Shown here in pieces: positions 17,752 through 27,099 of a stretch of 64,000 nucleotides of DNA. The stretch's first letter is position 1, and each line of letters begins with the position of its first letter. The DNA is from an uncultured Alphaproteobacteria bacterium (GTDB lineage Bacteria > Pseudomonadota > Alphaproteobacteria > JALCBB01). Where the stretch lies: NCBI GenBank assembly GCA_958267355.1, contig OY279575.1, positions 1,434,295 to 1,498,294 on the forward strand, written 5' to 3'. Under the pieces are notes generated by a model. It had not been told where the DNA came from and ran no database searches. It saw only the letters and a program-made list of their open reading frames with translations. A program made the translations under genes and the position numbers.

Positions 17752-19188
17752 TCAAGGCTTGAGGGGCGGAAAGGTTTCTTCGCGTTGCGGCGGCTGGTCA
17801 AGTTCGTAGGCTCTATGGACTAGGTTGAGAGCTTGCTGTAAGTCGTCTTGGCGAATCAAAACCGAAATACGAATCTCAGAAGTAGAAATCGCCGAGATAT
17901 TAATCCCGCCATCCGAAAGCGCATCAAATAAACGGCGGGCGACTCCTGAGTGGTTGCGCATACCAATGCCAACCACAGAAAGCTTCGCCACCGAGTCATC
18001 CGCCGACAACTCAGCAAAGCCAAAATCTTGCCGATGCGACTCCAACAAGGCAGTCGCCCGTGCCATTTCTCCTTGTGGCAGGGTGAAGGTTAAATCCACC
18101 CGCGTCGTGCCATCGCTCGGAGCCGACGCAGTCTGGACAATCAAATCCACGACAATCCCCGCGTCATCCAAAGCCCGAAAAACTTCACGGGCAATGCCAG
18201 GACGGTCAAGCAAACCGTGCAGGGTAATCCGTGCTTCACTCATAGAATGCGCCAAACCGCGCACAACGGGCTGTTCCATGGCTTCGTCTTCCGCAACCAG
18301 CAGGGTTCCTGTCCCTGCCCCTGTTTCTGCTCCTGTTCCTACCCCTGTTCCTGCTTCTGTTCCTGCTTCGGCTCCTACCCCTGTTCCTACTCCCGTTCCT
18401 GCAAAACCTGTTTCCTCCGAGAGTGATGAGCATACACGAATTCGCACCCGCCGTGCCGCCGCAATCTGCACCGAACGCACCTGCAAAACCTTCGCCCCCA
18501 AAGAAGCCAACTCCAACATCTCGCCATACGAAATCTCAGGCAAAAGCCGCGCCGCCGAAACCAAACGCGGGTCTGCCGTATAGACTCCTTCAACATCCGT
18601 GCAAATATCACAACGTTCAGCACCCAGCGCACTAGCTAGAGCCACCGCCGTCGTATCACTGCCACCCCTGCCCAGAGTCGTTATCCGATTGCGCGTTTCA
18701 TCCAAGCCCTGAAACCCTGCCACAACTGCAATCTCTCCCTGCGCCATACGGGTCTGAAGTGCCGTTGTATCAATGTCTTGAATCCGCGCCCCGCCGTGCA
18801 AGTTGTCGGTCAGAATCGGCAACTGCCACCCCTGCCAAGAACGCGCCGCCAAACCCAGCTCCTGCAAAGCCACCGCCAAAAGTGCCGCCGAAATGTTTTC
18901 TCCCGTAGATACCGCCGCGTCCAGCTCGCGTAGGTCATGGGTCGGAGCCACCCGCCGCACCAAAGCCAGTAAGCGATCGGTTTCGCCATCCATCGCCGAG
19001 ACCACCACAGCAACAGGACGCCGTGCGCCTTCCTGCGGATGTGCTGTCCGTGCCACCCGCCGTGCCGCCGCCAGAATCCGCTCGGGCGCACTAAGCGAAG
19101 TCCCGCCAAACTTCAAAACCACAGGAGCCACCGCCACAGAAGCAGGGGTAAGAGAAGCAGAGGCAAGAGAAGACACAGATGCCGACAT
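17752..19188 (-). CDS. lysC: Aspartate kinase with a low-complexity insert
   Basis: LysC phosphorylates aspartate, the first step to lysine, methionine and threonine. LKFGGTSL near the start, TLGRGGSDTTAVALA and DICTDVEGVYTADPR mark the kinase domain. Two ACT domains follow (SMSEARITLHGLLDRPGIA; LSVVGIGMRNHSGVARRLF) and would bind the feedback inhibitor. Between the kinase and first ACT domain lies a Gly/Thr/Ala/Glu tract made by a 12-nt DNA repeat at about 18306-18401. The ATG at 19188 gives 478 residues; a TTG six codons earlier is possible. Divergent from ubiG. Confidence 0.93.
   Translation of the reverse strand: MSASVSSLASASLTPASVAVAPVVLKFGGTSLSAPERILAAARRVARTAHPQEGARRPVAVVVSAMDGETDRLLALVRRVAPTHDLRELDAAVSTGENISAALLAVALQELGLAARSWQGWQLPILTDNLHGGARIQDIDTTALQTRMAQGEIAVVAGFQGLDETRNRITTLGRGGSDTTAVALASALGAERCDICTDVEGVYTADPRLVSAARLLPEISYGEMLELASLGAKVLQVRSVQIAAARRVRIRVCSSLSEETGFAGTGVGTGVGAEAGTEAGTGVGTGAETGAGTGTLLVAEDEAMEQPVVRGLAHSMSEARITLHGLLDRPGIAREVFRALDDAGIVVDLIVQTASAPSDGTTRVDLTFTLPQGEMARATALLESHRQDFGFAELSADDSVAKLSVVGIGMRNHSGVARRLFDALSDGGINISAISTSEIRISVLIRQDDLQQALNLVHRAYELDQPPQREETFPPLKP
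18306..18401. repeat. Coding tandem repeat in lysC, 12-nt unit
   Basis: About eight imperfect 12-nt units of the CCTGTTCCTGCT type on the + strand, read on the minus strand as the Gly-Thr/Ala-Gly/Glu tract between the kinase and ACT domains of LysC. The period divisible by three preserves the frame. Confidence 0.85.
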
Positions 19189-19726
19189 AGAAAAGCGCAA
19201 AGCCAAGTTCGCTCGCAGTTGAGGAGAAGAAAAACAAACAGAAAACAGGCAAGAAGTTCAAGCAGGAAATTCAAAGGAAAAATTCAAGCGGCACGGCAAA
19301 AGCACAAGTTCAAGCAGGGAGAGACAAGCCAGAGTCCAAAAACCCACCCGAAAAACAGGCAACAAACGGCAACGCCGCTCCACCATAGCAAAGCCACAAG
19401 GTTTGCTATGGTTAGCAGGAGTCGCCCGCCAAGGAAGCCAATCCGCGCCCTGCCCTGCGCTCTGCCCCGTTCTGCGAGCCCCGCACCCAAGATCTACAAA
19501 CCACGCCGATGAGTCCCTATATATAGCAAATCTGCCGCACCAAGCCCGAAGCCCAGCTGTGGGTTTATCCTGTGGTCTGGCCTGTGGTCTGGCTTGTAGC
19601 CTAGCCTAGCGCACCCTAGCCTTCACAGACCCCCTTACCCGCCCCTTACGCTCTGCCCTGACACTCTACCCTGACGCTCTGCCCTTACATTCCGCCCTGA
19701 CGCTCCCCTCACATACCCCTACGAAT
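19189..19726. other. 538-base lysC-ubiG divergent gap
   Basis: No convincing gene. It holds the promoters expected for divergent lysC and ubiG, a short 12-nt array near 19570-19620 (TGTGGTCTGGCC type), and the 13-nt array listed at 19645. Open frames here are overlaps from lysC or repeat translations without ribosome sites. Confidence 0.7.
19645..19709. repeat. Intergenic tandem repeat, 13-nt unit, five copies
   Basis: Five contiguous 13-mers of the CTKACRCTCTGCC type with no gaps, ending 17 bases before the ubiG start. Confidence 0.88.
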
Positions 19727-20608
19727 ATGAGCCCGCAAACTTCCACCACCAACGCCAAGCCCGCAAAGCCACGGAGCGAAACCGCCACCCGCGACTCAGA
19801 ACTCTTTGCCCGTCTGGGCGGAGCCTGGCGGAACCCCGAAGAAAGCGCATGGCGGAGCTTGGCCGCCATGAACGAAGCCCGATTGGGCTTCATCTACCGC
19901 GAGGTAGCAAAAGCCTTCGCAGACAGCCAAGGAGCAAACGCACAAAACACAGCGGCGCAAAAAACAAACCCACACAAAATAAATGTACAAGAGGCGAATT
20001 TTCCGCACTCGTTTCAGGGACTCCGCGCCTTAGACTTAGGATGCGGCGGCGGCTTAACGGCGTTTCCTTGTGCGGCAACAGGAATGCTTGTCCGTGCTGT
20101 TGATGCTGACGCAGAAACCATCCGCCACGCCCAAGTGCGCCAGAAAACCTTGCCGCCCAGAGCAGGCACAGGTGCTGTGGAGTTTGTCCAAGGCGATTTG
20201 GCAAGCGAAGTGCAACGCGGGGCGCAGTATGACCTTGTCCTGTCGCTAGAAGTCTTAGAGCATATCAACGACCCGCAAGCTTTCGTCCGTGGGCTTGGCG
20301 GCTTGGTGGCAAGCGGCGGCTTGTTGGTGGTCTCCACTTTAAATCGCACCCTGCGTTCTTTCGTCGCCGCCATTGCCGTAGGCGAATATATCGCCCGCCT
20401 AGTGCCACAGGGCACCCACGAATGGCAAAGATTTATCCCGCCCGATGCTTTGCGCCAGTGGGCAGAAGCGGCAGGCACCAAGCCACAGGCAATCGCGGGA
20501 TTGATTCCGTCTCCCTTGGGGGGCTGGCACTTGGACGACAATCGCCTTGGCTGTAACTATATTGCCGCCTTCGCCAAACCGCAGACGGCTAAGCCTTCGC
20601 CTAGATAA
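19727..20608 (+). CDS. ubiG: Ubiquinone biosynthesis O-methyltransferase UbiG
   Basis: UbiG performs both O-methylations of the ubiquinone head group. After a disordered N terminus comes FARLGGAWRNPEESAWRSL and MNEARLGFI, the family opening; the SAM motif is LDLGCGGG near residue 103, then LSLEVLEHI and the family-specific STLNRTLRSF, GEYIARLVPQGTHEW. A short insert with Lys/Asn-rich repeats lies before the SAM motif. 293 residues against a usual ~245. The other ubiquinone gene in the window is ubiA at 57 kb. Confidence 0.93.
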   Translation: MSPQTSTTNAKPAKPRSETATRDSELFARLGGAWRNPEESAWRSLAAMNEARLGFIYREVAKAFADSQGANAQNTAAQKTNPHKINVQEANFPHSFQGLRALDLGCGGGLTAFPCAATGMLVRAVDADAETIRHAQVRQKTLPPRAGTGAVEFVQGDLASEVQRGAQYDLVLSLEVLEHINDPQAFVRGLGGLVASGGLLVVSTLNRTLRSFVAAIAVGEYIARLVPQGTHEWQRFIPPDALRQWAEAAGTKPQAIAGLIPSPLGGWHLDDNRLGCNYIAAFAKPQTAKPSPR

Positions 20609-20627
20609 TCGCTACTGATAAAGCTTG

Positions 20628-20749
20628 CCAATCGCTTCGGCAAATTACTTCTGCAAATCGCCCTTACAAATTGCTTCGGCAAATTACTTCTGCAAATAGA
20701 CTTTACAAATCGCTTCGACAAATCGCCTTTACAAATAACCCTTACAAAC
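20628..20749. repeat. Intergenic tandem repeat, 13-nt unit, nine copies
   Basis: Nine contiguous 13-mers, the first degenerate, each starting CAAAT and carrying a CTT near position 8 (for example CAAATTACTTCTG, found twice). The array fills the ubiG-pmbA gap from 20 bases after the ubiG stop to 22 bases before the pmbA start. Confidence 0.92.
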
Positions 20750-20771
20750 AGAGCAAAAAGATCTGCGTGAA

Positions 20772-22238
20772 ATGCCTGACGAATCTCTAGCAAACGATCT
20801 AACGTTTCTTCTACAAGCCGCCAAGCGGGCGGGTGCCTATGGTGCCGAAGCCGCGGTGGTGCGGGGGAAGTCCATCCACTGCCACACCCGCAATGGTATT
20901 CGCGAAGAAATCGGCTGGTCGGAAGAAGAGTCCTTTTCTTTGCGGGTCTTGGCGGAAGTCAAAGACTCACAGAACGCTACGGCTTTGGCAGAAGCGGTGG
21001 CGACTTGTTCTTTGCCTCCTGCAAAAAACATGTCTGGTCGTGCGACTCTGCGCAAAGAGTCGTTGGGCGTGCTTGCCACACGGGCAGGAGAAATGGCACG
21101 CCTTGCACCCCCCGACCCGTGGCTCGGACTTGCAACCCAAGACGAGTTGGCACAAAGCCGAACAGAGCAAAGCTCCAATCGCCAAGGGTTAGATCTGTGG
21201 GAAGATGCCCCGCCACCGACTGCCAGCGATTTAGCCCAAGAGTGTGCAGCCTTGGAAGCGGCAAGTCGGGCCGTGCCTGGCGTGACAGCAGTTGCCGAAG
21301 CAGAAGCCCACTGGGGGGAGTCGGACTCGCTGTTGCTTGCCAGCAACGGCGTTGAGCGACAAACCAAGAATAGTTTTTCAGGGCGGTCAGTAGCGGCGGT
21401 GGCGGGAAGTGGGACAGAAATGCAGGTGGATTGGGAAAGCCATTCGGCGGCGTGGCGGGAAGATTTGGAGTCCTGCGAAGAACTCGGCACAGGGGCAGGG
21501 AGACGGGTGGTGGCGAAGCAGAATCCTGTTTTGCCGCCGAACCAAGGCAGGGCAACGGCTCTGTTTGAGCCCCGCGTGGCACGGGTTTTGCTCGGTGCCT
21601 TAGCGGCGGCGGCAAATGGCGAAGCCTTAGTCCGTGGCACTTCGTTTTTGCTTGGCTATGAGGAAGAGCTTTTGTTGCCGCCCGAGCTGCGTCTGGTGGA
21701 TGAACCCTTGCGGCGGCGGGGTCATCACTCGCGGGAGTACGATGCCGAAGGTTTGGCTTGTGCCGATTTGGTCTTGTATGAAAAGGGGACTTTTGCTCGT
21801 CCCTTTCTGGATCTTGCCCGTGCCCGCCAGATGGGTCTGCCCGCCACAGGGAATGCACGGGGGGCGGGGGGAAGCAAGTCCTGCGGGGCAAGCAATTTGT
21901 GCCTGCGTGGCGGGACTCTAGCCCTTGAAGAACTCCGCCAGCAGGCTTGTCAAACAGGTGAAGTTGCAGTCTATGTTACAGACCTGTTAGGCCACGGACT
22001 CAACGCCGTCACAGGGGATTGGAGTCAGGGCTTTCAAGGGTTTCTGCTCGAACAGGGTGCGCCCACCCGTGCCATTTCAGGAGCTACCTTGGCGGGCAAC
22101 TTGCGGAGCTTTCTGCCACAGATCATCGCGGGCGATGATTTGCGACTCCGCACAGGAAGCGACTCGCCAAGTCTGTTAATTCCCCACCTTGCCCTCGGGG
22201 TTGCCAGCGACACAAGCGATGACTCGGCTCCACTCTAG
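20772..22238 (+). CDS. pmbA: TldD/PmbA (TldE) family protease subunit
   Basis: PmbA/TldE partners TldD in a cytosolic metalloprotease that trims unfolded peptides and matures some ribosomally made peptides. 488 residues: the N-terminal AAKRAGAYGAEAAVV and HCHTRNGIREEI, and the C-terminal YVTDLLGHGLNAVTGDWSQG and TLAGNLRSFLPQIIAG. The HExxxH zinc motif of TldD is not visible, which fits the non-catalytic PmbA/TldE partner. The start ATG at 20772 directly follows the 13-nt repeat array. tldD itself is not in the window. Confidence 0.9.
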   Translation: MPDESLANDLTFLLQAAKRAGAYGAEAAVVRGKSIHCHTRNGIREEIGWSEEESFSLRVLAEVKDSQNATALAEAVATCSLPPAKNMSGRATLRKESLGVLATRAGEMARLAPPDPWLGLATQDELAQSRTEQSSNRQGLDLWEDAPPPTASDLAQECAALEAASRAVPGVTAVAEAEAHWGESDSLLLASNGVERQTKNSFSGRSVAAVAGSGTEMQVDWESHSAAWREDLESCEELGTGAGRRVVAKQNPVLPPNQGRATALFEPRVARVLLGALAAAANGEALVRGTSFLLGYEEELLLPPELRLVDEPLRRRGHHSREYDAEGLACADLVLYEKGTFARPFLDLARARQMGLPATGNARGAGGSKSCGASNLCLRGGTLALEELRQQACQTGEVAVYVTDLLGHGLNAVTGDWSQGFQGFLLEQGAPTRAISGATLAGNLRSFLPQIIAGDDLRLRTGSDSPSLLIPHLALGVASDTSDDSAPL

Positions 22239-22265
22239 CGGGCGGGTCGCAGTTCGGTTTCTGCT

Positions 22266-24206
22266 ATGAGCCAAGCCCCAAGCTTTTCACAAAATCCAGG
22301 CACGCCTGCGGCTTTGGCTCCTGCCCGCCAGACGCGGCGATGGTTTTTGGCGGCGTATGTACGCCCCTATCTGTGGCTTTTGCTCCCGACTTTTATCTTG
22401 ATGGCATTGAGCAGTGCCACCTTGGTCTGGATGGTCAATCTGACGGAACGAATCCTAGACGAAGTCTTACGCCTTGGCTTGCAGGAAGCAGGATTTATTC
22501 TTGTACAATTTGTCGCAGTCGGCGCACTTTCTACCGTGGTGCAGATGATTGCGGCTCTGTTTTTGGGCTACATCCAGAATCGGATTGCCACCGACTTAAA
22601 GGATAAAATTTTTCGCCATATTGTCCGCTTGGATTACGGATTTTTTCTTGGCGAGAATCCAGGGCGTTTGCTCTCCTATATCGTCAATGATGCAGCCCGT
22701 ATTCAGGAATTTTTCCGCACCGCTGTCCTTGGACTTGCCCGCCACGCGACTCTTTGCGTTTTTCTCATCGGCTATATGTTTTGGAAAGACGCAGGCTTGG
22801 CTCTGGTCGCAGCTGTCTTCTTTCCGCTCCTGTTGCTCCTGACGCGGGCTTTGGGACGGGCAACACGCCGCAATGCCGCTCGCGTCCAAGAAGAAAGCGC
22901 CGAGCTTTTGCGCCACCTTGAAGAAGTCGTCACAGGAATACGCAATGTCAAAACCTCAGACGAAGAAGCCGGCGAAGCAGTACGGGTACAGCGTCGCTTG
23001 GGCGGCTTGCGACGAGTGCTGTTCCGCCAAGATAAGCTCGTTGGCGTCGGCGGCCCAATCTTAGAATTTGTCGCCATTCTAGGACTCGCCGCCGCTTTCA
23101 CCTATGGCGCCTGGCGGGTAGAACTCGGCGCACTTTCAGCAGGCGAAGTCGCCGCCTTTTTTATCGCTATGTTGGCAGCCAATCAGCCAATCCGCCAGAT
23201 GGCACGGTCGTATGTTTCTATGCAGAACGGTTTGGCGGCGTTGCAACGAGTCTATGGCTTGCTTTTGGTCTCGCCGACAGTGCGCGAAGCGGCTGATGCC
23301 GTGCCGCTTGTCCGCGACAGGGAAACGGGCTTGGCAATTTCGTTTGCTGAAGTTTCCTTTTCGTACTCGGGCGATGATCGTTTTGCTCTGCATAATTTTT
23401 CCTGCACAATTGAACGCGGCGAAACCGTCGCCTTCGTCGGTGCATCAGGCGCAGGCAAGACCACAATCTTCAATTTGCTCTTACGCCTGTGGGATCCTGC
23501 AAGCGGTGTGATTCAGCTCGGCGGACAAAAGATTGACTCCCTGACGTTTTCGTCCCTGCGCGGTGCCATCGCCTTGGTCAGCCAAGAAATTGATTTCTTT
23601 GACGATACGGTACGAGCCAATCTTTGCTACGGCTTGGCGGAGAGTCCGAGCCTAGAAGTTTTGCGCCAGGCGGCAAAAAGTGCAGGGGCAGATGATTTCA
23701 TTATGGCTCTTTCACAGGGCTACGACACCTTCATCGGTGCTCGCGGGGTACGGCTATCAGGCGGCCAACGCCAACGTCTCGCCCTAACGCGGGCCTTGCT
23801 ACGCGATGCACCTTTGCTTTTGCTAGACGAAGCAACTTCTGCCTTAGACGCCGAAGCGGAAGCTTTCGTCCAGGAAACTCTGGCAAACGAAAGCGGCAAG
23901 CGGACAATTCTTATCATCGCCCATAGGCTTTCTACTGTCCGTGGGGCAGGGCGGATTTTTGTTCTGGAAAACGGACAGATCAGCGAAAGCGGAAGCCACG
24001 AAAGTCTCATCGGCACCCAAGGCGGCTATTCGCGGCTGGTCTGGTTGCAAACCGAGCGATTACTCAATCGCGGCAGTACAGCAACAAAAGCCGCCCTTGG
24101 CGACAAGAACCGTGCCAACAAGCCCGCCCACAAGCAACAGGACAAGCAACCGAGTAAGCACGGGGCAGGGCACCGAGAGACAACAGAAGACAAGGCAGGG
24201 CAATGA
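22266..24206 (+). CDS. ABC transporter, fused permease-ATPase, MsbA-like
   Basis: Exporter half-transporter of 646 residues. Residues ~30-330 hold about six membrane segments; the ATPase has Walker A GASGAGKTT (~393), signature LSGGQRQR (~497) and Walker B LLLLDEATSALD. The tail after ~595 is rich in Lys, Asn and Gln. Homologues include MsbA, which flips lipid A-core across the inner membrane; the ATGA overlap with lpxK and the following lipid A acyltransferase gene make a lipid A exporter the most likely role, but other substrates are possible. The start follows pmbA by 27 bases. Confidence 0.9.
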   Translation: MSQAPSFSQNPGTPAALAPARQTRRWFLAAYVRPYLWLLLPTFILMALSSATLVWMVNLTERILDEVLRLGLQEAGFILVQFVAVGALSTVVQMIAALFLGYIQNRIATDLKDKIFRHIVRLDYGFFLGENPGRLLSYIVNDAARIQEFFRTAVLGLARHATLCVFLIGYMFWKDAGLALVAAVFFPLLLLLTRALGRATRRNAARVQEESAELLRHLEEVVTGIRNVKTSDEEAGEAVRVQRRLGGLRRVLFRQDKLVGVGGPILEFVAILGLAAAFTYGAWRVELGALSAGEVAAFFIAMLAANQPIRQMARSYVSMQNGLAALQRVYGLLLVSPTVREAADAVPLVRDRETGLAISFAEVSFSYSGDDRFALHNFSCTIERGETVAFVGASGAGKTTIFNLLLRLWDPASGVIQLGGQKIDSLTFSSLRGAIALVSQEIDFFDDTVRANLCYGLAESPSLEVLRQAAKSAGADDFIMALSQGYDTFIGARGVRLSGGQRQRLALTRALLRDAPLLLLDEATSALDAEAEAFVQETLANESGKRTILIIAHRLSTVRGAGRIFVLENGQISESGSHESLIGTQGGYSRLVWLQTERLLNRGSTATKAALGDKNRANKPAHKQQDKQPSKHGAGHRETTEDKAGQ

Positions 24207-25300
24207 TCCGCCGCCCGCTCTTGTGGCAAGGTCAGGCGCGTTTTCTGGGGCGGGTTTTTCTCACGCCCGCGCTGATTCCCCTTGCTTGCCTATGGCGGGG
24301 CGCAGGTTGGATTCGCGCTCTGCTGGCAGGCACACCCGCCGCCAATCCTGTCCCTGTGGTCTGTATCGGCAATGCGGTCTTGGGTGGCGGTGGAAAGACT
24401 CCCCTAGCTCTTTATCTAGCAAAGGTCTTGCAAGAAACCACGCCCGCCCAACCGCCAAGCCAGCCAAGCCCACTAACCCCTGCACCCCACAAGGTGCATG
24501 TTTCAGCCAGCGGCTATGGCGGACGAATCAAAAAACGCCAATTGCTACGAGTCGGGGCAGGGGGAGACCCTGCCAAGGCACAAGAACACGGCGATGAAGC
24601 CTGCTTGCTGGCGGCGGTGGCTCCTGTTTGGGTCGGACGCAAACGACAGGCGGCAATTGTTCGTGCCCATAAGGCAGGGGCAGAACTTGTCCTTGTTGAT
24701 GACGGCTTGCAGAACCCCCACTTTGCCAAAGATTTTTCCATCCTGTGCCTACACGCCAACTACGGAAAAAATGGCTTCGGCAATGGCAGAGTCTTCCCTG
24801 CAGGGCCTTTACGGACTCCTATAGAACAAGCCCTCGCGGCAAGCGATGCAGTCTTTTGCTATGCCGCCACGCCCGAAGCTTTAACTCCTGTGCGGCAGGT
24901 CTTGGCGGAGCATAACTTCACAGGTGCCCTGTGGCACGGCTGGTTAAGCCTGACTCTCCCCGCAGCCCTAGCCGCAGAACGAGAAGCAGGAAAGGCACCA
25001 CGGGTTCTTGCCTTTGCAGGAATTGCCGCTCCACAAAACTTTTTTGCCGCTTGTCAGGAAGCAGGGCTAATCCTTGCAGAAACTGTAGCCTTTGCCGATC
25101 ACCATCGCTATCGGCCAATGGATCTAGAAGGCTTAACCGCCTTGGGCGAACGCCATAACGCCACCTTGGTCACCACAGAAAAAGACGCAGTCCGCTTGCC
25201 GCACGGCTTTGCCCTTGCCCTGCCCGCACGCGTAGAAACACCCGACAAGGCGGAAATCCTTGCCGCTCTAAACCAGCTTTCAGAAACCGCTTCAAGCTAG
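24203..25300 (+). CDS. lpxK: Tetraacyldisaccharide 4'-kinase LpxK
   Basis: LpxK phosphorylates the 4' position of the lipid A disaccharide at the inner membrane. 365 residues: membrane-associated N terminus (FLTPALIPLACLWRGAGWIR), the P-loop CIGNAVLGGGGKTPLALYL near residue 60, LVDDGLQNPHFAKD, FPAGPLRTPI and FADHHRY, then VTTEKDAVRLP. Its ATG overlaps the stop of the MsbA-like gene in ATGA. The lpxL-like gene follows after 22 bases. Confidence 0.94.
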   Translation: MIRRPLLWQGQARFLGRVFLTPALIPLACLWRGAGWIRALLAGTPAANPVPVVCIGNAVLGGGGKTPLALYLAKVLQETTPAQPPSQPSPLTPAPHKVHVSASGYGGRIKKRQLLRVGAGGDPAKAQEHGDEACLLAAVAPVWVGRKRQAAIVRAHKAGAELVLVDDGLQNPHFAKDFSILCLHANYGKNGFGNGRVFPAGPLRTPIEQALAASDAVFCYAATPEALTPVRQVLAEHNFTGALWHGWLSLTLPAALAAEREAGKAPRVLAFAGIAAPQNFFAACQEAGLILAETVAFADHHRYRPMDLEGLTALGERHNATLVTTEKDAVRLPHGFALALPARVETPDKAEILAALNQLSETASS

Positions 25301-25322
25301 AGTCGCTCTAGGATGGGTTTTT

Positions 25323-26441
25323 ATGCGTAAATTTTTTCGCAGTCTTGCTCTGCCTTTGGCTCTTCATCTCGCAGGACGCTTTGCCGTCGCCTATCTGTGG
25401 CGGACTTCGCTGAAGACAGCACGAGTGCGGGCACACCGCCTAGCAGGGCTGGCGTGGCTGCTCTGGGGCAGAAAAAACCGTAGCCAAGTAATCGCCAACA
25501 TTGCCAAGGCTCTGCCCGCGCACGAGCAGGAAACAGGGCAAGAAACAGAGCAGGGAGAAGAGCAAAAAACAGAGCCAAGAAGGGGGCAAGCCACAGAGGT
25601 AAAGGCTACAGAGGTAAAGGCTACAGAGGTAAAAGCTACAGAGGTAAAAGCTACAGAGGCGAAGGCAATTGCCCGCCAGTCGTTTGCTCTGTTGCTCCGC
25701 AACTTTGCCGACTTAGGACAAACCCCCCGCTATAGCAATCGCTCCCTGCCCTTAGACGAACGGCTTTTAGACCCCGCAATTGAATCGCTCTTTGCCACGC
25801 CAACAGTTTGGGTCACAGGACACTTCGCCGCTTGGGAAGCCGCCTGCGGAGCCTTAGCCCGCCGCGTTTCTGTGCCGTGCAACTTCACCGCTCGCGCCTT
25901 TTCGGATTCGTGGCTGACCCGTCAAGTCGCCACCCGGCGGGCAATCGGGGCGCAACGCGCCGATGGCACAGCGACAGCTTTGTTTGTCCGTGGCGGGCGC
26001 GGGGATTTTGCCAGAGCTTTGCGCGGGGTTTTGGCAGGGACAGAGTCAGCGGTGTTTTTCTCAGATCAGCGACAAGTCGGAGCCACGCGGGTCAAGCTTT
26101 TGAACCAAGAAGTCTGGCTCGCCGATACAGCTGTGCGCTTGGCTCTGCGCTCTGGAGCGGCTTTGGTCTGTTTTCGCGCCCTAGATGACACAGAGGAAAA
26201 GGAGGCAAAAAAGCCCGCTACGGACAGGCGCAAAGGCAGAAGTGGCACGACAAGCCCAGACAGGGCGATGGAAGTGGAATTTGGGCCAATTCTTTTGCCG
26301 CCACGGAAAAACCAGCAATCAGCAAAGCTAGACGAAGCCGAAGTCCAAGCCCTATGTCAAAAACTCGCCGATTGGTACAGCGCGGAGATCTTACGCACCC
26401 CGCAGTCTTGGCTCTGGACGCGCAAACGGTTTCGCCTCTAA
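25323..26441 (+). CDS. Lipid A biosynthesis acyltransferase (LpxL/HtrB-like)
   Basis: Late acyltransferase family that adds secondary acyl chains to Kdo-lipid A. The catalytic HX4(D/E) box is HFAAWE near residue 166 (canonical HFGNWE); RAFSDSWLTRQV, VRGGRGDF and the FFSDQR substrate region follow, and the end WLWTRKRF is typical. 372 residues against ~305, partly because of a five-fold ATEVK repeat (about residues 90-115) made by a 15-nt DNA repeat, inserted in the loop between the N-terminal helix and the catalytic domain. Confidence 0.9.
   Translation: MRKFFRSLALPLALHLAGRFAVAYLWRTSLKTARVRAHRLAGLAWLLWGRKNRSQVIANIAKALPAHEQETGQETEQGEEQKTEPRRGQATEVKATEVKATEVKATEVKATEAKAIARQSFALLLRNFADLGQTPRYSNRSLPLDERLLDPAIESLFATPTVWVTGHFAAWEAACGALARRVSVPCNFTARAFSDSWLTRQVATRRAIGAQRADGTATALFVRGGRGDFARALRGVLAGTESAVFFSDQRQVGATRVKLLNQEVWLADTAVRLALRSGAALVCFRALDDTEEKEAKKPATDRRKGRSGTTSPDRAMEVEFGPILLPPRKNQQSAKLDEAEVQALCQKLADWYSAEILRTPQSWLWTRKRFRL
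25590..25664. repeat. Coding tandem repeat in lpxL-like gene, 15-nt unit, five copies
   Basis: Five nearly identical copies of a GCTACAGAGGTAAAG-type unit, translated as (K)ATEV repeats in the acyltransferase. The high identity points to recent expansion. Confidence 0.93.
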
Positions 26442-26590
26442 GCACGACTCTATAAATTTACTAAATTTGCTGTAAAAATTGGCTCGCAAAATTCGCTTCA
26501 AAGATACCGCTCTAAAGATACCGCCTTAAAAATGCGCTCTTGTATTTTGCGCGCTAAAACACAACCCTAAACACAGCTTGAAAAATCCGC

Positions 26591-26640
26591 TTTAAAAGAG
26601 CTTCGGCCGCAACGGGGAAAGTGCCCATTGCGACCGAGCT
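26591..26640 (-). terminator. Long hairpin, terminator for the histone-like gene
   Basis: Read on the minus strand, a stem with paired blocks AGCT/AGCT, CGG/CCG, TTGCG/CGCAA and GGG/CCC and single-base bulges (26599-26640) is followed by CTTTTAAA. It lies 55 bases after the histone-like stop. The gap 26442-26598 is AT-rich with degenerate GCTYTAAARAT-type repeats and no gene. Confidence 0.55.
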
Positions 26641-26694
26641 CAAACCTGCTATGCCAACCCATGCCGATCAACAGCACAGGCAAGCATTCGGCTG

Positions 26695-27099
26695 TTAGGC
26701 GAGAAGTGGGCCGAAGGTGTCGCCGTGAGCAGGACTTGCCGCCCGCTTGCGACTGGACTTCTTACGCGAAGATTTCTTGCGCTTCGCACCACCCGCTTTC
26801 TTACGAGTCGCCTTCTTGCGCGTGGATTTCTTGCGTGTGGTCTTCCGCTTACCCGAAGACTTCTTACGCGTAGATTTCTTACGCGTAGCCTTCTTGCGTG
26901 TTGCCTTCTTGCGCGTGGATTTCTTGCGCGTTGTCTTCCGCTTACCAGAAGTCTTCTTGCGAGAAGTCTTACGCTTCGCCGTGGATTTACGACGGGTGGT
27001 TTTGCGCGTGGATTTACGCGCTGCCTTCTTCCGCGTCGATTTCTTACGAGTGGATTTCTTCGCGGATTTACGACGAGTGGATTTCTTGGCTGCAGCCAT
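26695..27099 (-). CDS. Histone H1-like Lys/Arg-rich DNA-binding protein
   Basis: 134 residues, almost entirely repeats of (S/T)(T/S)RKK, KKATRKK and KRKTTRKKS, with a short non-basic end ASPAHGDTFGPLLA. Such proteins resemble the C-terminal tail of eukaryotic histone H1 and bacterial histone-like proteins (AlgP, Hc1/Hc2 type); they are disordered and bind DNA or RNA without sequence preference, compacting the nucleoid. I start at the ATG at 27099 because AGGGGGG ends 6 bases upstream; an ATG at 27105 is too close to that site. No globular domain is visible. Confidence 0.85.
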   Translation of the reverse strand: MAAAKKSTRRKSAKKSTRKKSTRKKAARKSTRKTTRRKSTAKRKTSRKKTSGKRKTTRKKSTRKKATRKKATRKKSTRKKSSGKRKTTRKKSTRKKATRKKAGGAKRKKSSRKKSSRKRAASPAHGDTFGPLLA